Shown here piece by piece: positions 19,064-29,500 of a DNA stretch of 64,000 bases. Each line of letters starts with the position of its first letter. Position 1 is the first letter of the stretch. The notes under the pieces are model-generated. The model saw nothing but the letters and a program-made list of their open reading frames with translations, was not told the origin of the DNA and did no database searches. A program made the translations under genes and the position numbers. The stretch spans positions 354,128 to 418,127 of the forward strand of contig JABHIE010000031.1 in assembly GCA_018671175.1 (NCBI GenBank), given 5' to 3'. The stretch comes from Planctomycetota bacterium. Its GTDB lineage: Bacteria; Planctomycetota; UBA1135.

Positions 19064-20932
19064 ATGAATCACCCTGATTACGCTGTCGTTGTCATAGGTG
19101 GCGGCCATGCTGGCGTAGAAGCCGCAGCTGCCGCCGCTCGCGCAGGTGCTTGCGTGGCCTTGATTACCCAAGAGCCAGATGCACTCGGGCGAATGAGCTG
19201 CAACCCCGCAATCGGCGGTATCGGCAAAGGGCAGCTCGCGCGCGAAGTCGATGCTTTGGGCGGTTTGATGGGGCTTGCTGCTGATGCGGCCGGGATTCAG
19301 TTCCGCCTCTTAAACACGAGCAAAGGTCGAGCGGTTCAGTCGCCTCGCGCTCAATGTGATCGCGATCGATATGAACAGGCGGTTTGCCGATTGATTGCTC
19401 AGCAAGATGGCCTTGATGTGATTCAGGGCGAAGCCGTCTCGCTTGTTCTTGAGCCGCTTCTATTCGAGGGTGATTCTGGTGCGAGCTCCTCTAAGCCACA
19501 GGTGACTGGCGTGCGGCTTGCCGATGGTCGCGCCTTTAGAGCCTCCGAGGTCATTCTGACGACGGGCACTTTTTTAGATGGCGTCTTGCATACTGGGCCT
19601 GAGCAAGTCCTTGGGGGGCGCATGGGAGAAAAGCCAGCGGCTCAACTGGGCGAAGATTTGCGCAAACTGGGCTTGCCGTTGGGGCGTCTAAAAACGGGCA
19701 CGCCGCCGCGTATTGCTATTGAGAGTGTCGATTTCAGTCAGATGGAAGAGCAGCATGGCGATGAATCTCCTGTGGCCTTTTCCTTTCTGACACCATCTCT
19801 GCCGCAGCGACAGATTTCTTGTTGGTTGACGCGCACGAATCCGCACACCCATCAGGTCGTCCGTGACCATCTGCACCTTGCGCCGATGTATGCGGGTCGT
19901 ATTGAGGGCAAGGGGCCTCGTTATTGCCCTTCGTTAGAAGACAAAGTCGTGCGCTTTTCTGACCGTGATGGGCACACGATCTTTTTAGAGCCTGAGGGTT
20001 TTGATAGCGATCTGCTTTACGCCAACGGAATCTCGACTTCTCTGCCTGTTGAGGCTCAAGAGCAGTTCGTCCAAACCTGCGTGGGGCTCGAAAATGCCCG
20101 ACTTGTTCAGCCAGGTTATGCCGTCGAATATACCTTTGTTGCTCCACGCGCTTTGCACCGTAGTTTGGCCGTGCGTGATGTGGGGGGGCTTTGGCTCGCG
20201 GGGCAGATTTGCGGCACTTCTGGCTATGAAGAAGCTGCCGCTCAAGGTTTGCTCGCTGGCTTAAATGCCGCGCGTCGAGTTGCGGGCCTGGCTGCATGGG
20301 TGCCGGCTCGGCATGAAGCTTATTTAGGTGTTCTCGTAGATGACCTTGTCGTGAGCGACCCAAGCGAGCCTTACCGGATGTTCACTTCGCGTGCCGAGCA
20401 CCGTTTGCTCTTGCGGCACGACAATGCCGATTTGCGGCTCACTCCGCATGCTATCCGCCTTGGTCTGTGCTGTGAAAAGAGACGGGCCGTTTTTAAGGCG
20501 CGTTGCGACAGACTCGAAATGGCTCGGGCTGAAATGACCCAGCGAGAAGCGATGGGTGAGCCGCGAAAACAAGGCCGCAAGGTCACGCTCCTTGATTTGC
20601 TGCGTCGTCCCGGTGCGTCATTCCAACAGGTCTTCGCTTCCGACCCAAGTACGGCCGACTGGGGCCTGCTTGAATCCGATCAAGTCACGCTTGAGGCGGA
20701 TGTCCTGTACGAAGGCTATGCCCGTCGTCAACAAGCTTGGGTTGACCGTGGGGCCGAGCGCGAGGCCATGCAACTGCCGCTAGATTTTGATTTTGCGGCG
20801 GTTTCTGGCTTGCGTAACGAAGCGGTTCTCACGCTTACAGAAAGCCGCCCCGAAACCTTAGGGGCGGCGGGGCGGCTGGCTGGCGTGACGCCGGCTGACT
20901 TGGCTTTGCTCGAAATTGCGCTTGCTCGTTAA
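19064..20932 (+). CDS. mnmG: tRNA uridine 5-carboxymethylaminomethyl modification enzyme MnmG (GidA)
   Basis: MnmG, with MnmE, installs the (carboxymethyl)aminomethyl group on the wobble uridine using FAD and methylene-tetrahydrofolate. The 622-residue product has the FAD-binding VVIGGGHAGVEAA at 9-21, the MSCNPAIGGIGKGQL signature and a complete C-terminal tRNA-binding region. Length is normal. Convergent purC begins its stop 8 bases after the mnmG stop. mnmE and rsmG are not nearby. Confidence 0.97.
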   Translation: MNHPDYAVVVIGGGHAGVEAAAAAARAGACVALITQEPDALGRMSCNPAIGGIGKGQLAREVDALGGLMGLAADAAGIQFRLLNTSKGRAVQSPRAQCDRDRYEQAVCRLIAQQDGLDVIQGEAVSLVLEPLLFEGDSGASSSKPQVTGVRLADGRAFRASEVILTTGTFLDGVLHTGPEQVLGGRMGEKPAAQLGEDLRKLGLPLGRLKTGTPPRIAIESVDFSQMEEQHGDESPVAFSFLTPSLPQRQISCWLTRTNPHTHQVVRDHLHLAPMYAGRIEGKGPRYCPSLEDKVVRFSDRDGHTIFLEPEGFDSDLLYANGISTSLPVEAQEQFVQTCVGLENARLVQPGYAVEYTFVAPRALHRSLAVRDVGGLWLAGQICGTSGYEEAAAQGLLAGLNAARRVAGLAAWVPARHEAYLGVLVDDLVVSDPSEPYRMFTSRAEHRLLLRHDNADLRLTPHAIRLGLCCEKRRAVFKARCDRLEMARAEMTQREAMGEPRKQGRKVTLLDLLRRPGASFQQVFASDPSTADWGLLESDQVTLEADVLYEGYARRQQAWVDRGAEREAMQLPLDFDFAAVSGLRNEAVLTLTESRPETLGAAGRLAGVTPADLALLEIALAR

Positions 20933-20940
20933 AGCTCGCT

Positions 20941-21879
20941 CTAAACCGCAAGCCCTTCAGGTAGAGCACCACAAAGAATCTGGCAAATTTCTAGGTAGCG
21001 GTCGCGCGTTTGGGCAATGACATCTGCAGGAATCGTGGGCGGAGGTGCTTTGAAATCCCAGTTGTCGACTGTCCGTAAAAACTGGCGGACGATTTCTTTG
21101 TCATAGCTCGGAGGCTCTTTGCCGGCCACAATTTGATCGGCGGGCCAGTAACGCGAGCTGTCAGGGGTGAGGACCTCATCAATCACGACCAACTCGCCAT
21201 CAAGGCGCCCAAACTCAAATTTGGTGTCGGCCAAAATCACACCCCTTGAATTTGCGCGTGTTGCCGCTTCTTGGAACATGCGGAAGGCCAACTCGCGGAT
21301 TCGATCCGCCTGCGCAAGATCGCCAATCTCGGCGACGGCTTCCATCCAGGTGATGGGTTCATCTTTTTCAGCCTTGGTGGTTGGAGTCAAGACGACTTCA
21401 GGTAGTTTGGAAGAATTTTGCAACCCCTCAGGCACTTCGATATCCCAGAGCTTGCCTGTATCACGGTATTCGCGGTAGCCCGAACCAGCCAAATGCGCGC
21501 GGAGAACGATTTCAACATTGACACGGTCGGCGGTGTGCGTCCAGGTCATGCGGCCTCGTAAAACATCGTGTACTTCGCTAGGGAGGTCAGGCACTTTGCT
21601 GGGCTCACAGGTGATGCGTGCGGCGGGCATCCAGTCGCTGACTTCTTTTAGCCAATGCTCGGTAATAAAAGTCAGGATTTTGCCACGATCTGGAATCGTC
21701 TCGGCCATCACCACATCAAAGGCAGAAAGCCGATCCGTTGCAATCATTAAGAGTTGGTCGGGGTGATTTGGGTGGCGATAAAGGTCGCGCACTTTTCCTT
21801 TGTAGAAAAGCTCCCAACCAGGGATGTCGAGGCCGCCGATGTAGCCGCCGGCGGTGTCTAAAGCGAGGGTGGCTGTCAT
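20941..21879 (-). CDS. purC: Phosphoribosylaminoimidazole-succinocarboxamide synthase (SAICAR synthetase)
   Basis: PurC joins aspartate to CAIR in purine synthesis. The sequence has YKGKVRDLY, MIATDRLSAFDVVM, and the C-terminal SYDKEIVRQFL. At about 312 residues it is of the longer, yeast Ade1-like type. Two ATGs are possible: 21885 lies directly against a TAGAAT, while 21879 lies exactly 6 bases after it, as at other leaderless starts here. I therefore choose 21879. It is divergent from aroA. purM lies 26 kb away. Confidence 0.95.
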   Translation of the reverse strand: MTATLALDTAGGYIGGLDIPGWELFYKGKVRDLYRHPNHPDQLLMIATDRLSAFDVVMAETIPDRGKILTFITEHWLKEVSDWMPAARITCEPSKVPDLPSEVHDVLRGRMTWTHTADRVNVEIVLRAHLAGSGYREYRDTGKLWDIEVPEGLQNSSKLPEVVLTPTTKAEKDEPITWMEAVAEIGDLAQADRIRELAFRMFQEAATRANSRGVILADTKFEFGRLDGELVVIDEVLTPDSSRYWPADQIVAGKEPPSYDKEIVRQFLRTVDNWDFKAPPPTIPADVIAQTRDRYLEICQILCGALPEGLAV

Positions 21880-21885
21880 ACCCAT

Positions 21886-21891
21886 ATTCTA
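21886..21891 (-). promoter_or_regulatory. TAGAAT -10 element of purC
   Basis: The minus strand reads TAGAAT, with 6 bases to the ATG at 21879. It mirrors the aroA element 13 bases away. Confidence 0.5.
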
Positions 21892-21904
21892 AGCAAAGCG
21901 GCGT

Positions 21905-21910
21905 TAGAAT
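21905..21910 (+). promoter_or_regulatory. TAGAAT -10 element of aroA
   Basis: TAGAAT is followed by 6 bases and the aroA ATG at 21917. No Shine-Dalgarno is seen. Confidence 0.55.
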
Positions 21911-21916
21911 TCTTGC

Positions 21917-23158
21917 ATGGGCACACAGGAAAACGGGCCGCTTCGTTGCGTCCAGCTCCCAGGCTGTAAATCAACTTCTCAGCGAATGTTGATTTTGGCC
22001 GCAACTCGCCCAAATGGCGAGCAAACCAGCCTTTCGGGCTTGTCTGGTGGCGACGATACGCGTGGCCTTATTCAGGCTTTGACTCTGATGGGGGCTCAGT
22101 TCAATACGCCTTCTTCCGATACCGTTCGGGTTACTCCGATTCCACGACCTTTCCGGTTTGAGGGCTTGCAGCTTGATGCTGGCCCTGCAGGTTCCACTTT
22201 TCGATTTTTGCTTGCCCTACTCGCCACAGGCCAGGCGGATGCCATCCTGCGTGCAACGCCACGATTGTTAGAGCGTCCGCAAGATGATTTATATGATTGG
22301 TTGCGTGAGCGTGGCGTCCAAGTAGCACTCTTGGCCGATGGAAGTGGTCTGCACATTCAATCTCAAGGTCTTGCGGCTGGTGAGTGGTTGGCCCCGACTC
22401 AATTTACGAGTCAGTTCCTCTCAGGTTTGGCTTTGGCTACAGCTTGGCGTTCCGATGTCTCGGTTCGTCCAGAGGCTCTCGCTCAGGTTGAGAGCTGCCC
22501 AGGTGTTGGCTATTGGGCGCTCACGCGGCAAGTCATTGAGCTAGCGCAGTCAGGACAAAAGCAATGGTGCGTGCCGTCCGACCCGAGTGCAGCGACTTTT
22601 TTTTTGGTGGCCCTCGTTTTGACTGGCGGCCAGATGGAAGCCCCGCTTCTGGCTTCTGCGCATCCTGAAGCGGCCTTGCACGAGTGCTTGTTTGACGCAG
22701 GCTTGCTGCAACGAGTGGCGCGGTCATCGGGCAGCTGGGTGGAGGCGACGGGGCGGCATCCGTCAGAGCCCTTGCTTGTTCCGCTAGATTCTGCTCCTGA
22801 CGCTGGGCCAGCCCTGGGTGTGCTGGGCCTTCATTTAGCGTCGGGGTTAATTCTTCAAGGTGTGGCGCGCTTGCGTCTCAAAGAGTCCGATCGACTCGAA
22901 GGCATCTTGCGGTTGGCCCACCACCTTGAGGCAGAGGCCGAACATGACGCAAGTGCTGATTCTCTTCGTCTCTTTGGCGGAGGAATTCCGGCGACAACAC
23001 CGCGTGAACCTTATGATGTTGCCGAGGACCACCGCCTCGCAATGGCTGCTGGCGTGGCTTCGCTGCTGAGCTCGTCTTTGCTGGTTAATGATTCCGACTG
23101 CGTTTCCAAGTCTTTTCCCGAATTCTGGCAACAGCTTTCTCGCTGGACTGATGCATAA
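21917..23158 (+). CDS. aroA: 3-phosphoshikimate 1-carboxyvinyltransferase (EPSP synthase)
   Basis: The sixth shikimate pathway step, joining phosphoenolpyruvate to shikimate 3-phosphate. Family landmarks are LPGCKSTSQRMLILAA near 14-29 (catalytic lysine 18), AGPAGSTFRFLLALLA, PSDPSAATFFLVAL and the LKESDRLEGI motif. At 413 residues it is slightly short but complete. The central and N-terminal motifs are divergent from E. coli type, for example GCKSTSQR. It starts 6 bases after TAGAAT. Its stop overlaps the next gene by 8 bases. Confidence 0.95.
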   Translation: MGTQENGPLRCVQLPGCKSTSQRMLILAATRPNGEQTSLSGLSGGDDTRGLIQALTLMGAQFNTPSSDTVRVTPIPRPFRFEGLQLDAGPAGSTFRFLLALLATGQADAILRATPRLLERPQDDLYDWLRERGVQVALLADGSGLHIQSQGLAAGEWLAPTQFTSQFLSGLALATAWRSDVSVRPEALAQVESCPGVGYWALTRQVIELAQSGQKQWCVPSDPSAATFFLVALVLTGGQMEAPLLASAHPEAALHECLFDAGLLQRVARSSGSWVEATGRHPSEPLLVPLDSAPDAGPALGVLGLHLASGLILQGVARLRLKESDRLEGILRLAHHLEAEAEHDASADSLRLFGGGIPATTPREPYDVAEDHRLAMAAGVASLLSSSLLVNDSDCVSKSFPEFWQQLSRWTDA

Positions 23159-24305
23159 ATTCCGTTTCCTGTTTTTCTTGGCTCTTTGGGCGCCCGTGGG
23201 CGTTTCGTGCGCGAGTGTTCCTACAAAAGATGGGGGCTCACAAGACCCCGCAAGTCAGACTCAAGCTGCCGATTGGCTGGCTCTCGCAGACGAGGCCGAA
23301 GCACGCTTGTCCTGGGATGAACTCGCTCTCTGCCTTGACCGCTGGGCTATGGAATATGAGCCTGACGAAGCTTGGATGCAACGCAGGGTGCAAGCCGCTG
23401 TGCAAATGGAAGATGTCGACACTAGCGCGCGCTATCGAGTGCTACTGTTGGCGGTCCACCCAGACGATGTATTGCTGCGTATTCAATTGGCCACTGACTT
23501 GAAGCGCCTCGATCGGGGTCTTGAAGGGGTGATGCTCCTTGAAGCCGTTCTGGGTGGTGAGAACCCACCTGCAGATGTTTTGCTCGCTTTGGCTGAAATC
23601 CACCGCTTTGATCAACGCTGGATTGAAGCAGCCGAGGCTTACGAGCGTTTGGCAAAGACGAGCCAAGCCGATGCCGCAAGGTGGTGGCAGGCGGCATCTC
23701 AAATGCGTGAGCAAGCCGGAGACATGATCGGCGCAACCGCAAATCTCGACCGAGCTTTAGTTCAATCTGATCTAGGCGATTCTGAGAAAAGATCCATGGA
23801 GCGCCTAAAGGCTTTTCAGATGGGTGTGCCTCAAAATGTTGGCGACGCAATTGATTTGATGCAACATCACCCCGAACCAGGCTTCCGCTTGCAGGGCGCA
23901 GAATACCTGTCGCATCTTGATTTTGAGCAGTCGATTTCGGTGTTTCGCGGCGCTTTACTTGACAGCGATTTGCGTTTAGTGCGCATCGGGCTTGTTGAGT
24001 TGGGCTTGCGCCTTGAAGTTGGCGAGGGTGCGTTTTTGTACCCGTTATTGTCTCATACTGACTCCGATGTCGCTTTTGACGCTTTGCAAGCCTTAGCACG
24101 AATTGCAGTTATGAGTGATGTTCCTGCCTTGCTCGAGCAGCTTGACCCAACTAAGCGCAGTCATTTTCGCATGGCCCGTAAAGGCCTTGAAGCGGCTTCT
24201 GGCAATGTAATTGGCTCTGATTTAGATCCCAATCAAGACCGGCGCCAAGAGCTGCATGACTTGTGGCAGCAATGGTGGGCAGAATTCTCGGCAACTGAGC
24301 TCTAA
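23151..24305 (+). CDS. Exported TPR/HEAT-repeat protein, possible lipoprotein
   Basis: From the ATG at 23151 the 384-residue product begins MHKFRFLFFLALWAPVGVSC, a signal peptide with a cysteine at 20. The lipobox is non-canonical (Gly at -3). Residues about 40-220 form TPR-like helices, and the C-terminal part resembles HEAT repeats (LYPLLSHTDSDVAFDALQAL). There is no catalytic motif. It overlaps aroA by 8 bases and precedes dacB by 3 bases, so aroA, this gene, dacB and the phosphatase appear to be one operon. The context hints at an envelope role. Confidence 0.75.
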   Translation: MHKFRFLFFLALWAPVGVSCASVPTKDGGSQDPASQTQAADWLALADEAEARLSWDELALCLDRWAMEYEPDEAWMQRRVQAAVQMEDVDTSARYRVLLLAVHPDDVLLRIQLATDLKRLDRGLEGVMLLEAVLGGENPPADVLLALAEIHRFDQRWIEAAEAYERLAKTSQADAARWWQAASQMREQAGDMIGATANLDRALVQSDLGDSEKRSMERLKAFQMGVPQNVGDAIDLMQHHPEPGFRLQGAEYLSHLDFEQSISVFRGALLDSDLRLVRIGLVELGLRLEVGEGAFLYPLLSHTDSDVAFDALQALARIAVMSDVPALLEQLDPTKRSHFRMARKGLEAASGNVIGSDLDPNQDRRQELHDLWQQWWAEFSATEL

Positions 24306-24308
24306 TCC

Positions 24309-25691
24309 ATGTTCCTCAGTCTTGGTTGGTCGTTCCTGCTTGTTGCCTTTGCTGCACCGCAACAAGCCATTGTGCGCCCGATTCACGCCGAGCGTGGGAT
24401 TGATATTTCTGCTCGTGTTGAGACCATGCAAGGCGAGGTGATTTTCAGCCACCTTGGCGATGTACCTCGCGTATTGGCCTCCAACAACAAATTACTCACA
24501 ATGGCGGCTGTTGTCTTGGGCTTGCCCTCGAATTATCGCTGGCAGACTTGCGCTCGCCTTGAGGGCAATAGTTTGCGCGTTTTCGGCAATGGCGACCCAT
24601 CTTTGCGCGTGCTTCCTGACCGTAATCCGCCTGATGAGTTTGCGACACTTCTGGCGAGTCGTTTGCTTTCCGCATCCCATCCAAAATTAGATTCTCTCAT
24701 CATTGATGCGCGTGCTTTTATCTCTGGGCGCCCGCCGTTGTGGCCGTCCGATCAACGCTACCGCCCCTATTGTGCACCACCAAGCGCAATGGCTCTAGAG
24801 GGCTCGTGTATCAGTATTACACCTGTTTCCGGAAAACTCACGATGAGCCCCGATTGCGGTATTCGCATAAAACGCAAAAACAAAAAGGGGTTTTGGGCCG
24901 GCTGGATTTCTCCTGATCGTGAGGTCTCCGTTACCTGGGACGGCAAGGCTAAGGGCATCCTGCAATTGGCCGTTGATGACCCGGCTCGCGTTTTTGGCGA
25001 ATGGCTCTTGAGAGCTTTGCGTAGGCGTGGTGTTGCGATTGCCGAATTGCGTTTTGCTGCGCAAGACGACCCCGATCCATGGGCCACTGAAACTAAAACT
25101 TTGCTGCGTTTTGCTTCAGCCTGGGATTTGGCCGACGCCGTTAAAGTCGCAAATCGCGATAGCGATAACACATTAACCGAAACCCTGCTGCTGACCTTGG
25201 CGCGCGAGAAAACGGGTGTCGGCTCACTCGAGGCGGGTTTGGCGGAAGTCCACCGACAGTTGAGTGCTCTCGGGATTAGCCCCGATGCATTTTCTCAAGC
25301 CGATGGCTCCGGTATGTCTCGCTCTTCCACTCATGCTGTCAATGTTTGCGCACCTTCCACTTTGGTGCGACTTTTGCGCGAGATGGGTGAGCAAGATGAG
25401 GCCGCCTTGTTTTTTGATTCGCTGCCTGTTGGCGGGCAAGAGGGGCATTTGCGCAAAATATTAAAAGATGATGTGTTTCAGCCAGGCCGAGTGCGCGCCA
25501 AAACGGGCTGGATCACAGGAGCAAGTTCACTCTCAGGTTTTATGCTGGCGCCAGACGACGAGACCGTTTTGCTTTTTTCGATTGTTGTGAATTATCAAAA
25601 AGACCACACCGCTCGTACAAACAATAAGCGTTTTCGCAAAATGCAAGAAGATGTCCTTAAAGAAGTCATGGAAAAATGGACGACTCGCTAA
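24309..25691 (+). CDS. dacB: D-alanyl-D-alanine carboxypeptidase/endopeptidase (PBP4, peptidase S13)
   Basis: PBP4-type enzymes trim or open peptidoglycan crosslinks in the periplasm. All three penicillin-binding motifs are present: SNNK at 58-61 (nucleophile Ser58), SDN at 285-287 and KTG at 398-400. A signal peptide covers about 1-20. The 460-residue length fits DacB with its inserted domain. A functional peptidoglycan layer is implied. It is fourth-last in the aroA operon and overlaps the next gene by 16 bases. Confidence 0.93.
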   Translation: MFLSLGWSFLLVAFAAPQQAIVRPIHAERGIDISARVETMQGEVIFSHLGDVPRVLASNNKLLTMAAVVLGLPSNYRWQTCARLEGNSLRVFGNGDPSLRVLPDRNPPDEFATLLASRLLSASHPKLDSLIIDARAFISGRPPLWPSDQRYRPYCAPPSAMALEGSCISITPVSGKLTMSPDCGIRIKRKNKKGFWAGWISPDREVSVTWDGKAKGILQLAVDDPARVFGEWLLRALRRRGVAIAELRFAAQDDPDPWATETKTLLRFASAWDLADAVKVANRDSDNTLTETLLLTLAREKTGVGSLEAGLAEVHRQLSALGISPDAFSQADGSGMSRSSTHAVNVCAPSTLVRLLREMGEQDEAALFFDSLPVGGQEGHLRKILKDDVFQPGRVRAKTGWITGASSLSGFMLAPDDETVLLFSIVVNYQKDHTARTNNKRFRKMQEDVLKEVMEKWTTR

Positions 25692-26524
25692 ATCAAGTGT
25701 TAGCACATGCCGTTTCGCTAGCTGAGTCTGCTGGCGCGCTCTTACTCGATAAATTTGGGCAACTGGCCAGTGGGGAAGTCGGGCATAAATCGGCGAGTCG
25801 AGATTTGGTTACCGCAGCAGATTTGGCGAGCGAGGCCTTCATCCTGCGCGGCCTGCAAGATGCTTTTCCTGATGACTCGGTCTTGGCCGAAGAAGACGCA
25901 AAGGGCGTTTTCGCACGAGAAAGTGGGCAAACGGGGTCGTCTTGGATTGTCGACCCACTTGATGGCACCGTGAATTTCGTGCATGGTTTGCCGATGTGGG
26001 GCGTTTCGATTGCACGCATGACCGACGACAAAGTCGATGTCGCGGTTGTTCATCTACCTCGTCTCCAAGAAACTTTTACCGCCGTTTTGGGTGGCGGCGC
26101 ATTCTTGAATGGGCGACCCATTCAAGTTTCTGATGCTAAACATTTAGCCGATACGGTTTTGGCGACGGGTTTTCCATATCGTCGCCATGTTCTGCTTGAC
26201 GATAATCTCGAAAACTTTCAGAGGTTGTTTTTGCATCAGCGCGGCGTGCGCCGAATGGGAGCCGCAGCCGTTGATTTGGCCTATGTCGCTGCTGGGCGAC
26301 TCGGTGCATTCTGGGAGCTGCATCTCGCGCCCTGGGATGTTGCCGCTGGTGGTTTGTTGGTGCAAGAAGCCGGAGGCGTCGTAGATACGATTCAGCCTTC
26401 TGGCGATTGGCTTTTTGGGCGTAATCTGCTGGCCGGCCCAGAGCCGCTTTTGCTTGAGATGCGCGAGCATTTGCTCGCCGGTCGAGACCAAGATTACCCT
26501 CCGCTCGGAGAGCACCCCTCATGA
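25676..26524 (+). CDS. Inositol monophosphatase family phosphatase
   Basis: The metal-binding signature is complete: EED in VLAEEDAKG near residue 72, WIVDPLDGTVNFVHG near 89-103, and WDVAAGGLLVQEAGG near 222-236. The fold acts on inositol phosphate, histidinol phosphate or 3'-phosphoadenosine 5'-phosphate. Which substrate applies cannot be told from the motifs; SuhB-like or HisN-like are most likely. It overlaps dacB by 16 bases and the UvrA-like gene by ATGA. Confidence 0.92.
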   Translation: MDDSLNQVLAHAVSLAESAGALLLDKFGQLASGEVGHKSASRDLVTAADLASEAFILRGLQDAFPDDSVLAEEDAKGVFARESGQTGSSWIVDPLDGTVNFVHGLPMWGVSIARMTDDKVDVAVVHLPRLQETFTAVLGGGAFLNGRPIQVSDAKHLADTVLATGFPYRRHVLLDDNLENFQRLFLHQRGVRRMGAAAVDLAYVAAGRLGAFWELHLAPWDVAAGGLLVQEAGGVVDTIQPSGDWLFGRNLLAGPEPLLLEMREHLLAGRDQDYPPLGEHPS

Positions 26525-29500
26525 GCAGCATTCGCCTGCGTGGCCTGCGCGCAGGCAATTTGCAGAATGCTGATCTCGACCTCCAGCTCGGTCGCTGGAC
26601 GGCGATTCACGGTCCAAGCGGCGCAGGGAAGAGTGCACTTTTATTTGGCACACTTGAGCCAGTCGCCGCCCGCAGGTTTTCTTTGCTTTCCAAGCCTGAC
26701 TCACTTCCAGGAGGTACCGAAGACTGGTTGGTTCCGATTGCAGATTCGATTCAAGGGTTGCCCCCGACACTGGCTTCCGCGGGTGAAATCCCACGGAATC
26801 GCCGGCTCAAAGAGGTCGGTTCGGTGCTGGATGTCTGGCCCTTTCTGGCCGAGCAGTGGCAGCTGCATCCGCAGCGTTGTTGCTCCAATTGTGGGCATAA
26901 GTGGCTGCAACCGCAAATGGATGTTTTGCTTGAATTGGCTCGTTCCTGGCCAGTGGGGGTGCGCATTCACTTTTTCTCAGATGCGTCTGGCGCATCAACG
27001 GATGATCTTTTGCATGCAGGCTGGACGCGAGTTCGATTAAAGCAAACGCTTGCGCGCCTCGAAGAAGCTCCTGAGGTTTTGCCGGCTGAGAGTCAACTTC
27101 TTCTCGACCGTTTCAAATGGAAAGGTCGCGCATCTGAGGCTCGCCTTGCCGAGGCTTTATCCGAAGGTTTGCGCCGGGGGGTGGCCTTTCAGATTGACAT
27201 CCATGGTGGCGATTCGATTGATATCCCTAGCTCAACAAACTGCCCCACTTGTCAGTCCGAGCTTCCTAAACGAGATGCTGCTCATTTAGCGCAACTTACT
27301 CCTCAAGAGTCGGAAGGCTGTCAAGATGTCTGGGTAAAGGGTCATCCGTGGTCGGCATGGCGTAATGCACCGTTTTCGGATTGGCACTCCGCTTTCTCAG
27401 CAGAAAAGTCGTGCGCAACAACTCGTCGACTTCATTTCATAAGCCGCACAGGCTTAGGGCATTTGTCGGCCAGCCGGCAACTCGGCACTCTGTCGCTGGG
27501 CGAGGGGCGGCGCCTTGAGCTCGTAAGTTGGCTAGCTCAGGCACGCACGGGTCAGCTCTTGCTCTTTGATGAGCCCGGCATGGGCTTGCACGGCTCCGAG
27601 CGACGAGACTTAGCCGCTTTACTTCAAGAGCTCACACGGCAAGGCAATACGGTTTTGACTGCCGACCCCGCGCGTGAGTTTTTAGAAGCTGCCGACGAGT
27701 GGGTTCATCTTGGCCCCGGCGGAGGTCCTTCTGGTGGGCAAGTCGTCGCCCAAGGTAATCGTCAAGAATTGCCCAATGCAGATGACGCTCCAGCTTTTAC
27801 CGTTTCAAAACCCGATGCGGATACCTCTCTGTCCTTTTCAAACTTGCAGAAAAGGCATCTTGCAATACCATCTTTAAAGGTGCCATTAGGGCGCGTTGTG
27901 GCCTTCTGCGGAGTAAGCGGTAGCGGCAAGACGACGCTGGTTGAGCATGAAATCCTACCTCGATTGCGAGCGGAAGAAGGCTTTGAGGGTCAGCTCCCTC
28001 TCGGAGGCGTTCGCGTCTTGCTTGAGCGTGCTCTCGGGCATTCGCTTTGGTCAACTGTGGCGACCCTTTCGGGGGCTTGGCGCGAAATTCGCGAACATTT
28101 TGCGGAAGGTGAAGAGGGGCGCATTCGGGGTTTAAGCGCATCCGATTTTGTTGCCCGTCCAAAGCAAGGCGCTTGTGCTGTTTGCCAAGGTCATGGTGTG
28201 GCAGCAGATGGCATCCCTTGTGAGCACTGTGAAGGTCTTGGGTTGCGGCTTGATTTGCTCGATCTTCGATTTCGCTCAAGGTCTCTTCGTCAGTGGCTGA
28301 CCACACCTTTAGAGAGCTTGGAGAAGCGGCTACCTCAAGAAGGGCGGTTGCGCACTCTTGTGCAACACCTGTGCCGTCTTGGTTTAGGTGCGCGCACTTT
28401 CGGCGAGCGTGGTCGGCACTTGTCGCTTGGCGAGCGTGGTCGTCTTGCTCTGGCGCGTGCCCTTGCTAGCGCGCGCCGGGGCCGGCCTCAGCTTTTCTTG
28501 CTCGACGAGCCTTGTTTGGGGCTGCCGACCCCAGATGCGATGCGCGTCGTTGAGTTGCTTCGCTCCCTTACCGAGCAGGGCCATTCTTTCTGGGTTGTTG
28601 AGCATCACGAGGTCCTTCTTCGTAGCGCCGACTGGTTGATTGAGCTTGGCCCTGGCGCCGGCCCATCTGGTGGTAATTTACTTTTTGAAGGCCCACCTTC
28701 GGCTCTAGAGTCATCCCACACCCCAACCGCAGTCTGGTTTCGGCAATCCCGCCAGCAGGCTCTTTCGCCGCTGGCTTGGGAAGAATCAGCCCTTCCTCTT
28801 TCTGAGCGTCTTCAAGAAAATCTTGCCTTGCCCGCTCGCCGGCAGCTGGAAGACGATTTGTTGCGTGAGCTGGCCACTCGCTCTCCGCTTTTGAGTGACG
28901 CATTGCCTGCTCAGACTGCAAACGATGCTCTTCTGCCGCCTGTGGCTTGGCCTGTTTCACCTCCGCCACGCACGCCCGTCATTTCCGTTCTCGGTTTAGA
29001 TGCACTCTTCAAAGAAGCGCTACTTGAGCATGGTCAATCCCTTTGCCCAGCCTGTCGTGGTGGGGGGCCTTGGCCCGATTTGCTGACAGCCGTGGCCGCG
29101 CAGGCCGACCAGGGAGAGTTTGTTTTCGCGACTCCACTGAGCGCAAACCTTGCCGCCGAGGGTGCGACTTCACTTTTGCATGCGGCAGGTTTCCGGCGTT
29201 TTCTACGAGCAGGCAAGCGCGAAAAGATCACTCTCAAAAACCACATTCAGCCCGGCGAGCCCGTCTGGCTCGATCGCATCCACCTCAAAACAGATGATGA
29301 CGCACAGGGTCGTTTACTGGATTTAGAGCACCATTCGAGGCTTTTAGGTCAAAAAGAGTTGCTCGTGTACGCGCCCCAAGATTTAAATCACGCCGCGTGG
29401 GTCTATCACCCCGATGCTTGCCGAGATTGCGCGCAACGGGGCCTTGGCGTCGAGACTCAGCTCGCCGGGCTTTCCCGCGCAAAACTTTATGAATTACCGC

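Noticed and set aside
19734-20363. A 209-codon minus-strand frame inside mnmG.
   Set aside because: It is Arg/His/Gln rich, has no homology and lies fully inside a highly conserved gene.
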